Origin: Polynucleobacter sp. AP-Reno-20A-A9
GTDB taxonomy: Bacteria; Pseudomonadota; Gammaproteobacteria; Burkholderiales; Burkholderiaceae
DNA: 64,000 nt
Assembly (NCBI RefSeq): GCF_018882085.1
Contig: NZ_JACVPB010000002.1
Coordinates: forward strand, 62,425-126,424
Reading direction: 5' to 3'
Part shown: positions 20,319 through 30,586 of the stretch, piece after piece
Layout of the letters: every line of letters starts with the position of its first letter
Numbering within the stretch: the stretch's first letter is position 1
The notes under the pieces: model-generated
What the model was told of the DNA's origin: nothing
What the model saw: only the letters and a program-made list of their open reading frames with translations
The model's database searches: none
Program-made: the position numbers and the translations under genes

Positions 20319-21359
20319 ATGCACGGTATTCTGATCATTGCCCCAAACTGGATTGGGGATGCTGTGATGACTCAGCCATTATTGGCAACCCTCAAAGAAC
20401 AGTATCCAGAAGCCAATATTGATGTACTTGCTAGCACTTGGGTTGCTCCAATATATCGCGCTTGCTCTGAAGTACATGAGGTCATCGAAGCCAAATTCGA
20501 ACACAAACAATTGCAGTGGGGCTTACGTAAACAACTAGCAAAAAAGCTGGCGACAAAAAAATATCAAGCCTGTTTTGTATTACCAAATAGCCTTAAGTCA
20601 GCACTCATTCCTTGGCTTGCAAATATTCCATTCCGAGTAGGCTATCGCGGTGAATTGCGCTTTGGCTTGATTAACTTAGCACTAGATAATCCAAGCAAGG
20701 TAAATCGTCCGCCTATGGTGGAGCACTATCTTGCATTGAGCCAACTTCTCAATGAAGAATTATTTGCATCAACCGCAAGTAATCTCGTGCCCAAGTTAAA
20801 TGTTTCGATTGCAGCTCATCAATCAGTACAGGCCAAATTACTCAGCGCCAATATTGATGCGGCAAATATCTATGTGATGTGCCCAGGTGCTGAATATGGA
20901 CGAACCAAACGCTGGCCAACCAGACACTTTGCACAATTGGCACAAAAATTAATTGCCAGCAATCCCAATAATCAGATCATTCTTTTGGGCGGCAAAGGGG
21001 ATCACGCTCTTGCCCAAGAAATTCAATCCCAGTCCAAGCAAAATGGTCACATACATAACTGGTGTGGAGATACTTCGCTGGATGAGGCAATTGCACTGAT
21101 TGGCATGAGCAAAGCAGTTATCAGCAATGACTCTGGCTTAATGCATATTGCGGCAGCTCTCAAAACCCCTCAAGTCGCCATTTTTGGGTCAAGCGACCCA
21201 GCCCATACCCCGCCTCTATCAGACAAAGCCAAAGTCATTTGGTTAAATCTCCCTTGTAGTCCATGTCATAAAAGAGAATGTCCACTGGGTCACTTAAAGT
21301 GCTTAAACGACATCTTACCGGAACAAGTATTCGCTACACTGAATACATTGCAGCCATAA
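20319..21359 (+). CDS. waaF: Lipopolysaccharide heptosyltransferase II
   Basis: This GT9 glycosyltransferase adds the second heptose to the LPS inner core at the cytoplasmic face of the inner membrane. The 346-residue protein begins ILIIAPNWIGDAVMTQPLL, has the ADP-heptose-binding CPGAEYGRTKRWP segment, the NDSGLMHIAAAL loop, and the C-terminal CSPCHKRECPLGHLKCL cysteine cluster typical of WaaF. Confidence 0.95.
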   Translation: MHGILIIAPNWIGDAVMTQPLLATLKEQYPEANIDVLASTWVAPIYRACSEVHEVIEAKFEHKQLQWGLRKQLAKKLATKKYQACFVLPNSLKSALIPWLANIPFRVGYRGELRFGLINLALDNPSKVNRPPMVEHYLALSQLLNEELFASTASNLVPKLNVSIAAHQSVQAKLLSANIDAANIYVMCPGAEYGRTKRWPTRHFAQLAQKLIASNPNNQIILLGGKGDHALAQEIQSQSKQNGHIHNWCGDTSLDEAIALIGMSKAVISNDSGLMHIAAALKTPQVAIFGSSDPAHTPPLSDKAKVIWLNLPCSPCHKRECPLGHLKCLNDILPEQVFATLNTLQP

Positions 21360-21376
21360 CCCAGGAACAGTAAGCC

Positions 21377-21811
21377 ATGACCAAACTTGCCAGACTCTTT
21401 CACAGCGCGGATGATGTTGTCGAGGCATGGCGAGATGCCTTACGTCATCGCGATGTTCAAGGCGCTCTCGATATTTGGCTAGATGATGATTCCATTACCT
21501 GCGTTCTTCCAGAAGGTCATCGCCTAACGGGTCATGCAGAAATTCGTGAAGGCTTGGATAGACTGCTCGCCAAGCAACCTTTATTTTTAGAACCGATTGC
21601 TTGCATTAGCCATTCCGTTTTAGGTGCTGCTGTATATGACACCACTGAAGCAGTTCATCTAAGAGCCGATCAAGTTGAAGCAGCATTTTTTCTGAATATT
21701 ACGCTCGTACTTCTTCAAGACAGTCAGGGCTGGCGCATTGCGCATTTGCATGCCAGCCATTCTACCGAAGACACCTTCGACGCTCCTTCTACACCGCACG
21801 GCTTGCACTAA
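21377..21811 (+). CDS. SnoaL-like / DUF4440-type NTF2-fold protein
   Basis: This 144-residue protein has the cone-shaped NTF2 fold pattern: an N-terminal helix (DVVEAWRDALRHRDVQGALDIW), a D-D-D-S-I-T-C-V-L-P strand, LTGHAEIREGLDRLL, and a C-terminal strand ending WRIAHLHAS. Members include ketosteroid isomerases, polyketide cyclases and many proteins with no known substrate. Nothing here identifies the ligand. It lies between waaF and an unknown gene, 17 and 5 bases away, probably in one transcript. Confidence 0.75.
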   Translation: MTKLARLFHSADDVVEAWRDALRHRDVQGALDIWLDDDSITCVLPEGHRLTGHAEIREGLDRLLAKQPLFLEPIACISHSVLGAAVYDTTEAVHLRADQVEAAFFLNITLVLLQDSQGWRIAHLHASHSTEDTFDAPSTPHGLH

Positions 21812-21816
21812 ACATC

Positions 21817-22434
21817 ATGGATGATCAAGTGCTTCGGTCACTCATGAAGTGGCCAAATGTACCTGATTGCTATGGTTGGCTTGCTTTAGATCGCCGTGGT
21901 CAATGGCGCATGCGGGATGAGTTCACACAAGAAAATCATCTTCCAGGCCAGGTAATTAAGCACGTAGCCTTAAACGAATTTATTGCGCGCAACTACGCTT
22001 GCGATGAGCTCGGTAAATATTTTTTCCAGAATGGTCCGCAACGCGTTTTTATTACGCTAGATGCGACCCCTTGGATAGTGCGAATCATCCCAAGCGACAT
22101 CGGTCCGAATCTGACTAATCAATGCCACCAAACCATGGAACCTGCTGCCGCACTAAGTGATGAAAAAGGCAATATTTATATTGTTGGAAACGTAATTCAA
22201 AGTGTTTACGACAGCAGCAACACCAGCGATCAATTTATTAAAAGAGAGAGTCAAACAATCGCCCTCCTACACGATCACGATCTAGATCATTTTTCTGAGC
22301 TAGCCAAGCTTCGTGAGGAGGCCTGTAGCTTTGGTGGCTCCTGGACTTGGCAAGATGAACAGCTGCCTCTAGACCCTATTCATTCCGAAGAATTAGCCTC
22401 TCGCTTTCGCTATATAGCGCAGCCACAGCCTTAG
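21817..22434 (+). CDS. Conserved hypothetical protein
   Basis: This 205-residue cytoplasmic protein starts with a distinctive KWPNVPDCYGWLALDRRGQWRM segment. I know this arrangement from conserved betaproteobacterial hypothetical proteins but am not certain of the family number. It has no signal peptide, membrane segment or recognisable catalytic motif. It follows the NTF2-fold gene by 5 bases and overlaps the convergent M48 protease gene by 4 bases. Confidence 0.7.
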   Translation: MDDQVLRSLMKWPNVPDCYGWLALDRRGQWRMRDEFTQENHLPGQVIKHVALNEFIARNYACDELGKYFFQNGPQRVFITLDATPWIVRIIPSDIGPNLTNQCHQTMEPAAALSDEKGNIYIVGNVIQSVYDSSNTSDQFIKRESQTIALLHDHDLDHFSELAKLREEACSFGGSWTWQDEQLPLDPIHSEELASRFRYIAQPQP

Positions 22435-24131
22435 CCAGGCATCTGCTTGCCTTGCTCCTTAAGCTCATCTTGATATTGTCTTTGCATTTCTCGTAAACGA
22501 GCATCAATACTCGAGCCCTGATAAAAATCGGCGCCACCTGCTGAACGAGCAATGCGAAGTTGCTCGATCGCCGAAGGCCAAGCCCCCTCAAGCGCATATT
22601 TTTCACCCAACGCGTAATGACGCATGGGAATATTGCCGGCTTGATCATAGGATTTAGATAGCAGGTTCCACCACACGACTTCGTTAGGCTGAGCTCTTGT
22701 GCGCGCTTTTAACCAAGTAATCGCATCATTGGTGCGGCCTAGTTTCAACTCCGCGTTAATCATGGCGGCACCAGCAGCATATGACTGAGGGTAAGCGCGC
22801 AAAGTAGCTTGGGCAATTTGCAATGCTTCCTCACCTTTGCCTTTTGCTAGAGCAAGTTCAGAGGCAGTGATATCCAGGGATAGACTCTGTCTTTGAATAG
22901 GAGATCCTGGTGCACTTGCCTTCTGAGCTAGATTGCGTGCTTGCTGCAAATCCGCCTCCGCTTGGTCTATTTTTCCTTGGCGCTGCGCTATCAAGGCCAG
23001 GCCATAAAAACCTTCTAATTGCTTACCAATCGGCTGCTGTTTACTCAAGCTCTCAAAGGTATTTTTTAAGTCGTACATGCCACTGGATGTCCCAGCTTGC
23101 TCCATGCGCGCACGGGCCTTAATGAAATAGAACTCTACTGACGTAGGCACATTACGTGATGCAACAGTACGCGCCCTATCTTGCATATCTGCAATACGGT
23201 CTGTTGTTAAAGGATGGGTGCGAACATAAGCAGGCACGCCTTTATCCATAATACCGGTTGCCTTTTGTAAGCGCTGGAAAAATCCTGGCGCACCATTGAC
23301 GTCATATCCACTGGCGTCCAGTATCTGAAAACCAACACGATCAGCCTCGCGCTCAGCATCTCTCGAATAGGAAAGCTGATTATTTACCGCCACTGCTTGC
23401 CCGCCTTGCATCAAACCAGCCCCGGCCTGTGGGTTACGAGACATCGCCAATGCACCAAGCACCATACCAGCAATAGCAATCATCGTATTGGTTGTTTGCT
23501 TATCCATCTGACGCGCCAAATGGCGCTGTAATACGTGACCTGTTTCATGGCCCATGACAGATGCGACTTCAGAGTCGGATTCGGCACTCACAATCAAGCC
23601 CGTATGAAATCCTATAAATCCGCCAGGCAATGCAAACGCATTAATGCTGCTGTCTTTAACAGCAAACACTTCAAAGTTATACGCACCACTACCCTGCTCA
23701 TTAGCGCCACCGAGCTGTAACTTTCTGGCGGCTTGCAATAAGCGGCGCTCCATCTGATTTAAAAAGTCATAGAGCGGCAAGTCATTTGAATAATCAGGGT
23801 CAGGACGTATCTGGCGCATGATCATTTCGCCATACTTACGCTCGTCCACTCTACTTAAGGCATCACCACCAGGATCGCCCATATCCGGCAAAACAATAGT
23901 AGGCTGACTCTGCATAGAGCTGCGTGTAGGCGCATTAGCAGGACGCGCATCGGGTGACTGCATTGCCCTACCGATATTCTGAATGGCGGCTGAGTTACCT
24001 TCTACTGACACATCACCAGCAGGGGTAGCAGCATATGCAGGAAACCCAGAGCAAGCCATCCCCAACATCAGCTGAATAGCCAAAGCACGGTACAAAAAAG
24101 AGGTTTTTGGAACTGACTTTATGTCTTGCAT
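22431..24131 (-). CDS. M48 family metalloprotease with TPR domain (BepA-like)
   Basis: This is a periplasmic zinc protease of 566 residues with a signal peptide (hydrophobic residues about 14-34). The zinc site is H195-E-T-G-H199 with the third ligand Glu262 in AEREADRVG. The C-terminal half (about 320-560) is made of TPR-like helices. This is the architecture of E. coli BepA (YfgC), which degrades misassembled outer-membrane proteins such as LptD; that role here is inferred. It is divergent from moaC with overlapping leaders. Confidence 0.9.
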   Translation of the reverse strand: MQDIKSVPKTSFLYRALAIQLMLGMACSGFPAYAATPAGDVSVEGNSAAIQNIGRAMQSPDARPANAPTRSSMQSQPTIVLPDMGDPGGDALSRVDERKYGEMIMRQIRPDPDYSNDLPLYDFLNQMERRLLQAARKLQLGGANEQGSGAYNFEVFAVKDSSINAFALPGGFIGFHTGLIVSAESDSEVASVMGHETGHVLQRHLARQMDKQTTNTMIAIAGMVLGALAMSRNPQAGAGLMQGGQAVAVNNQLSYSRDAEREADRVGFQILDASGYDVNGAPGFFQRLQKATGIMDKGVPAYVRTHPLTTDRIADMQDRARTVASRNVPTSVEFYFIKARARMEQAGTSSGMYDLKNTFESLSKQQPIGKQLEGFYGLALIAQRQGKIDQAEADLQQARNLAQKASAPGSPIQRQSLSLDITASELALAKGKGEEALQIAQATLRAYPQSYAAGAAMINAELKLGRTNDAITWLKARTRAQPNEVVWWNLLSKSYDQAGNIPMRHYALGEKYALEGAWPSAIEQLRIARSAGGADFYQGSSIDARLREMQRQYQDELKEQGKQMPG

Positions 24132-24154
24132 CTCTATATGGTAAAACTTATCCC

Positions 24155-24634
24155 ATGAACAAACTAACTCATTTTGATGCCAGCGGGCAAGCCCACATGG
24201 TAAACGTTGGCGATAAACCTAACACCCATCGTATAGCGATTGCCACCGGCAAGATCACCATGCTTCCTGAAACCTTCAAAATGGTGGAGGCTGGTACCCA
24301 TAAAAAGGGTGATGTCCTAGGTATAGCCCGAATTGCAGGTATTCAGGCATCCAAGAGAACGTCAGATCTCATTCCCCTTTGCCACCCACTAGCACTGACC
24401 CACGTGAGCCTAGAGTTTCAGACCAATTCTCAAGAAAGTAGTATCACCTGCCAAGTCAGAGCAGAAACCACCGGACCAACCGGTGTAGAAATGGAAGCCC
24501 TCACTGCAGTCCAAATCGCATTACTCACTATTTATGACATGACTAAAGCAATAGATAGGGGTATGGTGATAGGAGAGATCAAACTTCTAGAGAAAAGTGG
24601 CGGGAAGTCTGGGGAGTGGAAAGTAGCAGAATAA
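24155..24634 (+). CDS. moaC: Cyclic pyranopterin monophosphate synthase MoaC
   Basis: MoaC makes the precursor Z ring in molybdenum cofactor synthesis. The core [28 protein letters not shown] and [20 protein letters not shown] are diagnostic. I place the start at 24155, giving 159 residues, the usual length beginning MNKLTHFD. A more upstream frame start at 24107 would add 16 unrelated residues and run into the divergent protease gene. No other moa genes are in the window. Confidence 0.95.
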   Translation: MNKLTHFDASGQAHMVNVGDKPNTHRIAIATGKITMLPETFKMVEAGTHKKGDVLGIARIAGIQASKRTSDLIPLCHPLALTHVSLEFQTNSQESSITCQVRAETTGPTGVEMEALTAVQIALLTIYDMTKAIDRGMVIGEIKLLEKSGGKSGEWKVAE

Positions 24635-24654
24635 ATTTTGAAAGAGATGGCTGC

Positions 24655-25104
24655 ATGAAAATTCAACGTTTTATTTTCAATAGCCTTTTTGTTTTTGGGC
24701 TCGTATTTACGGGGCTAAGTCGCGCAGAATTAGGTGGCACCACAGCTTCCATATTGGCAGAGCAAAAACAATTTAATTCACAGCTTACCTCTACACAGCA
24801 AAACGGTTATTCGGTATATTCCCAAATCCTAACTTCTGGAACAAGCTTCCAGGAATATGTATCACCTAGTGGCATTGTTTTTGCAATCAGCTGGAGCGGC
24901 CCAACCCTCCCGAATATCCAAGCCATTTTCGGGAACTACTATGGCAATTATTTATCGGCTGCCCAGCAATCTCGTCGCTCCATTTACAGCAGCAGTGACT
25001 CCCTTGTCATTCAGTCAACAGGGATGATGGGTGCATTTCAGGGCTTTGCTTTTCTTCCGAAGCAAGCCCCTGCTGGCTTCACCGTAAATAATCTGCCCCA
25101 ATGA
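24655..25104 (+). CDS. DUF2844-type secreted protein
   Basis: This protein of 149 residues starts at 24655, where GAGATGG gives a ribosome binding site; an upstream in-frame ATG at 24616 lies inside the end of moaC. The signal peptide ends near LSRA, followed by ELGGTTASI, the mark of the DUF2844 family. The mature part is rich in Ser, Tyr and Gln and has one segment (SPSGIVFAISWSGP) conserved in the family. The stop codon overlaps the start of the DUF3443 gene (ATGA), and the two families are regular partners. Function unknown; both are exported. Confidence 0.82.
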   Translation: MKIQRFIFNSLFVFGLVFTGLSRAELGGTTASILAEQKQFNSQLTSTQQNGYSVYSQILTSGTSFQEYVSPSGIVFAISWSGPTLPNIQAIFGNYYGNYLSAAQQSRRSIYSSSDSLVIQSTGMMGAFQGFAFLPKQAPAGFTVNNLPQ

Positions 25105-26336
25105 AAACCCAGCATTTTTACAAGCGGGTTTGTATATCCCTATTAGTGCTGACGCTCTTTGCCTGCGGTGGAGGTGGTGGTGGATCGAGCAGTTCAAGCA
25201 CATCGAGCAATACCCCTACTCCCGATACTCCAACGCCTATACCCGACTATATAAGTAGCAATATCGCTCCGAACGCAATCAGTTTTAGTGTGCAAAACAG
25301 CTCTAGTAATAGCGTTAATATCCCCTATGTCAGTGTGACCATCTGTCAACCGGGCACCTCTCAATGCCAAATCATCGGAAATATTATTCTAGATACAGGA
25401 TCTAGCGGTTTAAGAGTGCTGTCATCGGCACTGGGATCTCTACAACTTAGTACACAAACACACAATAACTTACCGGTTCTAGAGTGCACATCTTTTTTGT
25501 CTGGACTAACTTGGGGGCCAGTCAAAACCGCTGATATCAAAATCAGTTCGGAGGTCGCAAGCTCTATACCCATTCAAGTAATCGGCGACCCTGACTATCT
25601 AAGCGCCCCAAATAGCTATTGCAATGGCTTACCATCGATGCAAGATGCCTCGACCCTCAAAGCAAACGGCATTTTAGGGGTGTCAGTACTCATTTCAGAT
25701 AATCAAGACTATTTCTCCTGCAGCGGTACTCAGAATGCAACTTGCACAGCCATCACTCAGGCCACCAACTTACAAGTCAGAAATCCTGTGGCGGCATTTT
25801 CTACAAATAACAATGGTCTGCTAATGCAAACCCCCGCCATTAGCTCTGCTGGAGCAAGCTCAGCTACAGGGACCGTATACTTTGGAGTGGATACTCAGAG
25901 TAATAACTCCTCAAGTGGGGCAAGCATCATTCCAACCAATAGCATTGGTTTGTTCACCACCACTTTTAACGGGGTTAGTTATAGCAGCAGCTTTATCGAT
26001 AGCGGAAGTAATGGGCTATTTTTTCCTGCAGGCAATCAGAGTGCAGTCCTAAAAGCATGTAGCGTAAGTACTAGCTTTTACTGTCCTAGCTCCACTCAAA
26101 ACTATATAGCTTCAGTACCACTCAGGAATAATGTGACCGGCACTATTAATTTTTCAGTCGCCAATGCGGATTCTTTATTTGCCTCTAATAACTATGCTTA
26201 CTCGAATTTAGCCGGCAGCCAACTAGGGTTATTCGATTGGGGCCTGCCATTTTTCTTCGGCAAGACAGTGTTCTTTGGCATTACCGGAAAAGCAAGCGCC
26301 AATGCGGGCACCGGGCCATACTATGGATACAAATAA
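25101..26336 (+). CDS. DUF3443-type lipoprotein, pepsin-fold-like
   Basis: This 411-residue exported protein has a lipobox-like LFAC followed by a glycine run and a Ser/Thr/Pro linker to about residue 50. Two motifs, ILDTGSSGLRVL and FIDSGSNGLFF, are the paired D-[ST]-G loops of aspartic proteases, one per lobe, so the fold is probably pepsin-like; whether it is active is unknown. Several cysteines suggest disulfides. It is coupled to DUF2844 through a 4-base overlap and ends in a terminator hairpin. Confidence 0.82.
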   Translation: MKTQHFYKRVCISLLVLTLFACGGGGGGSSSSSTSSNTPTPDTPTPIPDYISSNIAPNAISFSVQNSSSNSVNIPYVSVTICQPGTSQCQIIGNIILDTGSSGLRVLSSALGSLQLSTQTHNNLPVLECTSFLSGLTWGPVKTADIKISSEVASSIPIQVIGDPDYLSAPNSYCNGLPSMQDASTLKANGILGVSVLISDNQDYFSCSGTQNATCTAITQATNLQVRNPVAAFSTNNNGLLMQTPAISSAGASSATGTVYFGVDTQSNNSSSGASIIPTNSIGLFTTTFNGVSYSSSFIDSGSNGLFFPAGNQSAVLKACSVSTSFYCPSSTQNYIASVPLRNNVTGTINFSVANADSLFASNNYAYSNLAGSQLGLFDWGLPFFFGKTVFFGITGKASANAGTGPYYGYK

Positions 26337-26362
26337 AAACCGCTTCATGAGCGGCTTTTATT
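26337..26362 (+). terminator. Terminator after the DUF3443 gene
   Basis: CCGCT (26340-26344), loop TCATG, AGCGG (26350-26354), then CTTTTATTT. The A run on the left side lets it serve the convergent pilin gene as well. Confidence 0.7.
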
Positions 26363-26369
26363 TAATTCG

Positions 26370-26873
26370 TTACTTACCTATCCTGCACTCAGAAGGCAGC
26401 AGCTGAGAAATCAAGTTCGTTTCAGTAGATCTGCATGACCATCCACCCGCCCAAGTTGCCCCCTCTGGCTTTGACAAATCAATAGGCTTAGGAGAATTCG
26501 CATCAGGCTCGTTAGTCGGGACGAGATGAAGTGTATTTTTTCCTTCAGGCGCTACGCTAACTTGATAGTCAATCGCAATAGCACCCGAGGGCGTGATCTC
26601 AATTAACTTGACGCTACGTGTTGGTGTAAAAGTAAAAGCCCCATTCGTTGCATCATCCATGGGAACGGTGCCACGACTTGCAAAAGCCTCTGTCACCGCA
26701 AGCTTTGCGCTGGAAGATAAATTCATACCCTCTACAACCCTGCTTCGGGCGATGTAGTCTTGATACTGTGGAACAGCTACCGCAACCAAGATACCAATGA
26801 TGGCAACCACCACCATCACTTCAATCAAGGTAAAGCCTGTTTCTTGATTATTTTCTAAATTTTGAATACGCAT
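26370..26873 (-). CDS. Type IV pilin (PilA-like major or minor subunit)
   Basis: This 167-residue pilin precursor has a 13-residue leader ending in Gly13, cleaved before Phe14 ([15 protein letters not shown]), with the conserved Glu at mature position 5. The hydrophobic N-terminal helix runs to about residue 38. Two cysteines near the C-terminus (WSCRST and PSECRIG) would close the D-region loop. It would be processed by PilD and polymerised into pili for twitching, adhesion or DNA uptake. It is a lone gene between DUF3443 and TerC. AGGAG lies about 10 bases before the start. Confidence 0.92.
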   Translation of the reverse strand: MRIQNLENNQETGFTLIEVMVVVAIIGILVAVAVPQYQDYIARSRVVEGMNLSSSAKLAVTEAFASRGTVPMDDATNGAFTFTPTRSVKLIEITPSGAIAIDYQVSVAPEGKNTLHLVPTNEPDANSPKPIDLSKPEGATWAGGWSCRSTETNLISQLLPSECRIGK

Positions 26874-26944
26874 ATCTTCTGGCTCCTGAGGTCAAATACT
26901 TCATGATCCAGGCTATGCCCCTAGCTCACAAGAAACGGGGGCGT

Positions 26945-26971
26945 AAAAAAAGCCGGTTTATATAACCGGCT
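26945..26971 (-). terminator. Terminator of the terC gene
   Basis: AGCCGGTT (26951-26958), loop TATAT, AACCGGCT (26964-26971), followed on the minus strand by six T residues. The stem is perfect and has T runs on both sides. Confidence 0.9.
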
Positions 26972-27001
26972 TTTCTGATTTAGAAGAAGGCTAATAAAAG
27001 C

Positions 27002-27703
27002 TTATGCTTTAGCGCGATTCTTTTTCTTCAAATAAGTGCCTAGCAAGATAACAAAGGCAACTCCAATGCCCTCAAAAATCATGTGAGCATCTTCCATCGC
27101 GCCCTGAATAGAATCCTTGATCGCCGGATCTTCCACCAACATACCACCAGCCAATAGACCCAATAAACCAGCGCCCAAAGTAATGATGACTGGGAAGCGA
27201 TCCATTACCTTTAAAAGCATGGTGCTACCAAAGATGATCAACGGAATAGAAAGGCCAAGACCAATGATTAAAAGAGCTAAACGAGTTTCTTCTGGACCCT
27301 TTTGCGCAGCTGCGGCAACAGCCAATACATTGTCCAAACTCATTACCAAATCAGCGACTAGGATTGTGCGAATCGCACCCCAAATATTGGAGTGACCATG
27401 CATTTCCTCTTCATCACCGCTATCAGACAAGAGTTGCACACCGATATAGAGGAGCAGAATAGCGCCAACAATCTTTAAGTAAGGCAATGTCAGCAACTGA
27501 ACTGCCGTCACTGTCAGAACAACGCGCAAAATAATCGCTGCTGCGCTACCCCAAAAGATCGCTTTCTTTTGCTGATGAGCTGGCAGATTGCGTGATGCTA
27601 ATGCAATCACCACAGCGTTATCGCCTGATAACAAGATGTTGGCAACAATGATTGATAAAAGTGCAGCCCAAAATGCTGGGCCTGAAAATACTGAAAAATC
27701 CAT
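27002..27703 (-). CDS. TerC family integral membrane protein (YjbE-type)
   Basis: This 233-residue inner-membrane protein has about seven hydrophobic helices. The conserved acidic motifs LLSGDNAVVIALA (near residue 26) and LVMSLDNVLAVAA (near residue 120) are the metal-binding signature of TerC proteins, which are linked to manganese efflux and metallation of exported proteins. It follows sucD on the same strand but behind a strong terminator, so it is probably transcribed separately. Confidence 0.9.
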   Translation of the reverse strand: MDFSVFSGPAFWAALLSIIVANILLSGDNAVVIALASRNLPAHQQKKAIFWGSAAAIILRVVLTVTAVQLLTLPYLKIVGAILLLYIGVQLLSDSGDEEEMHGHSNIWGAIRTILVADLVMSLDNVLAVAAAAQKGPEETRLALLIIGLGLSIPLIIFGSTMLLKVMDRFPVIITLGAGLLGLLAGGMLVEDPAIKDSIQGAMEDAHMIFEGIGVAFVILLGTYLKKKNRAKA

Positions 27704-27751
27704 GAGTCGTCTCCCTACGTTATTTTTATGTTTTAACTACTGACACTATAA

Positions 27752-27779
27752 AAAAGGATGCCGTTTTATCGGCATCCTT
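27752..27779 (-). terminator. Terminator of sucCD
   Basis: A perfect 10-bp stem AAGGATGCCG / CGGCATCCTT (27754-27763 and 27770-27779) with a TTTTAT loop and A/T runs on both sides lies 15 bases after sucD. Confidence 0.92.
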
Positions 27780-27793
27780 TTCCCTATAACTAA

Positions 27794-28687
27794 TTACAAC
27801 ATTGCCTTTAGCAAAGCAGCCATTTCTGAAGGGTTCTTCGTTACCTTGAAGCCACACTCTTCCATTACGGCAAGCTTCGCATCCGCAGTATCCGCACCAC
27901 CAGAAATCAAGGCACCTGCGTGACCCATACGCTTGCCTGGAGGCGCTGTTACGCCGGCAATAAAGCCAACTACTGGCTTCTTCATATTGTCTTTGCACCA
28001 ACGAGCAGCTTCTGCTTCATCTGGACCGCCGATTTCACCAATCATGATCACAGCATCCGTCTCTGGATCTTCATTGAACATTCTCATGATATCGATGTGC
28101 TTCAAACCATTGATTGGGTCACCACCAATACCAACTGCTGTCGACTGACCTAAGCCAATAGCTGTCAACTGACCAACTGCTTCATAAGTCAATGTACCGG
28201 AACGGCTAACAACGCCAATACGACCCTTCTTATGAATATGACCAGGCATGATGCCGATCTTGAGTTCATCTGGAGTAATGATGCCTGGACAGTTAGGGCC
28301 AAGCAATAAAGTCTTCTTGCCACCAGCAGCTTCTTTAGCATGCATCTTATTGCGTACTTCAAGCATGTCGCGTACAGGAATGCCTTCAGTAATACAGATC
28401 ACAAAGTCGAGGTCAGCTTCAACAGCTTCCCAAATCGCAGCAGCAGCACCAGGAGGCGGAACATAGATAACAGAAGTCGTTGCGCCAGTTTGCTGAGCAG
28501 CCTCTTTAACAGTCCCATAAATAGGAATATTAAAAATAGACTCGCCTGCTTTTTTAGGATTAACACCAGCAACAAAACAGTTTTTGCCGTTTGCGTATTC
28601 CTGACATTTTTCAGTATGGAACTGACCGGTCTTACCAGTAATACCTTGTGTAATGACTTTGGTGTTTTTATTGATCAAAATAGACAT
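27794..28687 (-). CDS. sucD: Succinyl-CoA synthetase alpha subunit
   Basis: SucD holds the CoA site and the phosphorylated histidine of the TCA-cycle succinyl-CoA synthetase. The 297-residue protein has [11 protein letters not shown] at the N-terminus, [10 protein letters not shown], and the active-site region [14 protein letters not shown]. It follows sucC by 15 bases. Confidence 0.97.
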   Translation of the reverse strand: MSILINKNTKVITQGITGKTGQFHTEKCQEYANGKNCFVAGVNPKKAGESIFNIPIYGTVKEAAQQTGATTSVIYVPPPGAAAAIWEAVEADLDFVICITEGIPVRDMLEVRNKMHAKEAAGGKKTLLLGPNCPGIITPDELKIGIMPGHIHKKGRIGVVSRSGTLTYEAVGQLTAIGLGQSTAVGIGGDPINGLKHIDIMRMFNEDPETDAVIMIGEIGGPDEAEAARWCKDNMKKPVVGFIAGVTAPPGKRMGHAGALISGGADTADAKLAVMEECGFKVTKNPSEMAALLKAML

Positions 28688-28702
28688 ATTGAAATTCCTG
28701 GA

Positions 28703-29872
28703 TTATTTGTTTTTGGCAACAGCAGCAACTACCTTAGTAGCAGCTTCAGCCATTGAATCGGCGCTAATAATTGGCAAACCAGAGTCCGCAAGAATTTTCT
28801 TGCCTAACTCCTCGTTTGTGCCCTTCATACGCACAACCAAAGGTACTGTGAGGTTAACTGCTTTACATGCAGTAACAACACCGTCGGCGATCACGTCGCA
28901 ACGCATAATGCCGCCGAAGATGTTTACCAAGATTGCTTCAACGCTCTTGTTCTTCAACATGATCTTGAATGCTTCAGTTACTTTTTCTGCTGTAGCACCG
29001 CCACCAACGTCCAAGAAGTTCGCTGGCTCGCCACCGAACAACTTAATAGTGTCCATTGTCGCCATCGCCAAGCCTGCACCGTTCACCAAACAGCCGATAT
29101 TGCCGTCTAATGAGATGTAAGCGAGGTCAAATTTAGAGGCTTCGATTTCAGCAGCATCTTCTTCATCGATATCGCGGTACGCAACGATTTCTGGATGACG
29201 GAACAAAGCGTTTGGATCAAAGTTGAACTTCGCATCCAAAGCCTTAATCTTGCCGTTACCTTCAAGTATCAATGGGTTGATTTCAACCAATGAAGCATCG
29301 GTATCCCAGTAAGTTTTGTACAAGTTCTTGAATACATCGCGAGCCATTGGGATGGACGCCTCTGGAACACCAATACCTTTAGCAACAATGTCGCAATCCG
29401 CATCTGTCAAACCAATCATTGGATCAACAAATACTTTGATAATTTTTTCTGGATGAGATTCAGCAACTTCCTCAATATCCATTCCGCCTTCGCTTGAAGC
29501 CATGATCACATTCTTCTGTGTTCCGCGGTCTGTAACGATACTGAAGTAGTACTCTTTTTTAATATCAGCGCCATCTTCAATCAGGAGGCGATTTACTTTT
29601 TGACCTTCTGGTCCAGTTTGATGTGTCTTGAGCTGCATGCCCAAAATTTCAGAAGCGTATTTTTTCACTTCATCCATACTTCTTGCCAACTTAACACCGC
29701 CGCCTTTACCGCGACCGCCAGCATGAATCTGCGCCTTCACAACCCATACTGGGCCACCGAGTTTTTCAGCGGCTTTCATCGCCTCATCAACACTGAATGC
29801 AGGAATGCCGTTAGGAACTGGCACATTAAATTGGCTAAGAAGTTCTTTGCCTTGGTACTCGTGAATTTTCAT
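28703..29872 (-). CDS. sucC: Succinyl-CoA synthetase beta subunit (ADP-forming)
   Basis: SucC is the nucleotide-binding ATP-grasp subunit. The 389-residue protein has [42 protein letters not shown], and [17 protein letters not shown]. It is the first gene of the sucCD operon; the 188 bases between it and recX hold its promoter region and nothing else I can name. Confidence 0.97.
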   Translation of the reverse strand: MKIHEYQGKELLSQFNVPVPNGIPAFSVDEAMKAAEKLGGPVWVVKAQIHAGGRGKGGGVKLARSMDEVKKYASEILGMQLKTHQTGPEGQKVNRLLIEDGADIKKEYYFSIVTDRGTQKNVIMASSEGGMDIEEVAESHPEKIIKVFVDPMIGLTDADCDIVAKGIGVPEASIPMARDVFKNLYKTYWDTDASLVEINPLILEGNGKIKALDAKFNFDPNALFRHPEIVAYRDIDEEDAAEIEASKFDLAYISLDGNIGCLVNGAGLAMATMDTIKLFGGEPANFLDVGGGATAEKVTEAFKIMLKNKSVEAILVNIFGGIMRCDVIADGVVTACKAVNLTVPLVVRMKGTNEELGKKILADSGLPIISADSMAEAATKVVAAVAKNK

Positions 29873-30060
29873 AATTACTCCGAAACGGTATCTTTTTTAG
29901 CAAGCGATGAGGATTAGTTAAACCGATGTTGCCTTGATCCCATACTTACCCTAGAAATAGCTTAATTAGCCAAATTTGAATAAATGCGAACGGCTTGACC
30001 GACTCCATAAGTCTAGCATGCTGCAATGCCGCAAATTGCCTCTGCGGATCCGTAATTGCC

Positions 30061-30582
30061 CTAATCCGGGCGCTGACCGCCAATCACTTTTGCCACCACT
30101 TCGGAGCCAAAACCCTTGGAAGCTAAAAAGCGATACTGCCGTGCTCGCTCTTTTTGGTCCTGAGCGGGCACACCGTATTTTCTAGTCCAGAGATCGAAGG
30201 CGCGCTGAAACTCAGTCTCCTTTAGAGCTCCAAGCAACTTAGCTGACTGCTTGGCACCCACCCCAGCCCTGTCAAGTTCATCAGCAATCTTTCTCATCCC
30301 GTAGCGCTCACTGCGGCGGCGAACCAGCGCCTCAGCAAAACGCTCGTCAGACAGCCAGCCCCTGGCTTCAAAGTCATCCAAAACGGCTTCAATCTGTGAA
30401 TTTCTGGCTTCAGGCGTTTGCTCAGCCTGCTCACCGCCTAACTTACTCCATCTCGCCTCTGATTCGGCTAATTTTGCAGCTAAGCCCTTGCGACTGTATT
30501 CTCGCTGCGACAAAAGGCGCAAAGCCCGAGCTTTGAGACTCGGGCTTTGTTTAACCTTCTGATTACTGCTCAGTTCTTGCAT
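30061..30582 (-). CDS. recX: RecA regulator RecX
   Basis: RecX caps and inhibits RecA filaments. The 173-residue protein consists of three-helix RecX repeats: KARALRLLSQREYSRKGLAAKL, then LDDFEARGWLSDERFAEALVRRR, and KERARQYRFLASKGFGSEVVAKVI. It lies four bases downstream of recA, the classical arrangement, and is presumably expressed from the recA SOS promoter by read-through. Confidence 0.95.
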   Translation of the reverse strand: MQELSSNQKVKQSPSLKARALRLLSQREYSRKGLAAKLAESEARWSKLGGEQAEQTPEARNSQIEAVLDDFEARGWLSDERFAEALVRRRSERYGMRKIADELDRAGVGAKQSAKLLGALKETEFQRAFDLWTRKYGVPAQDQKERARQYRFLASKGFGSEVVAKVIGGQRPD

Positions 30583-30586
30583 CGAA

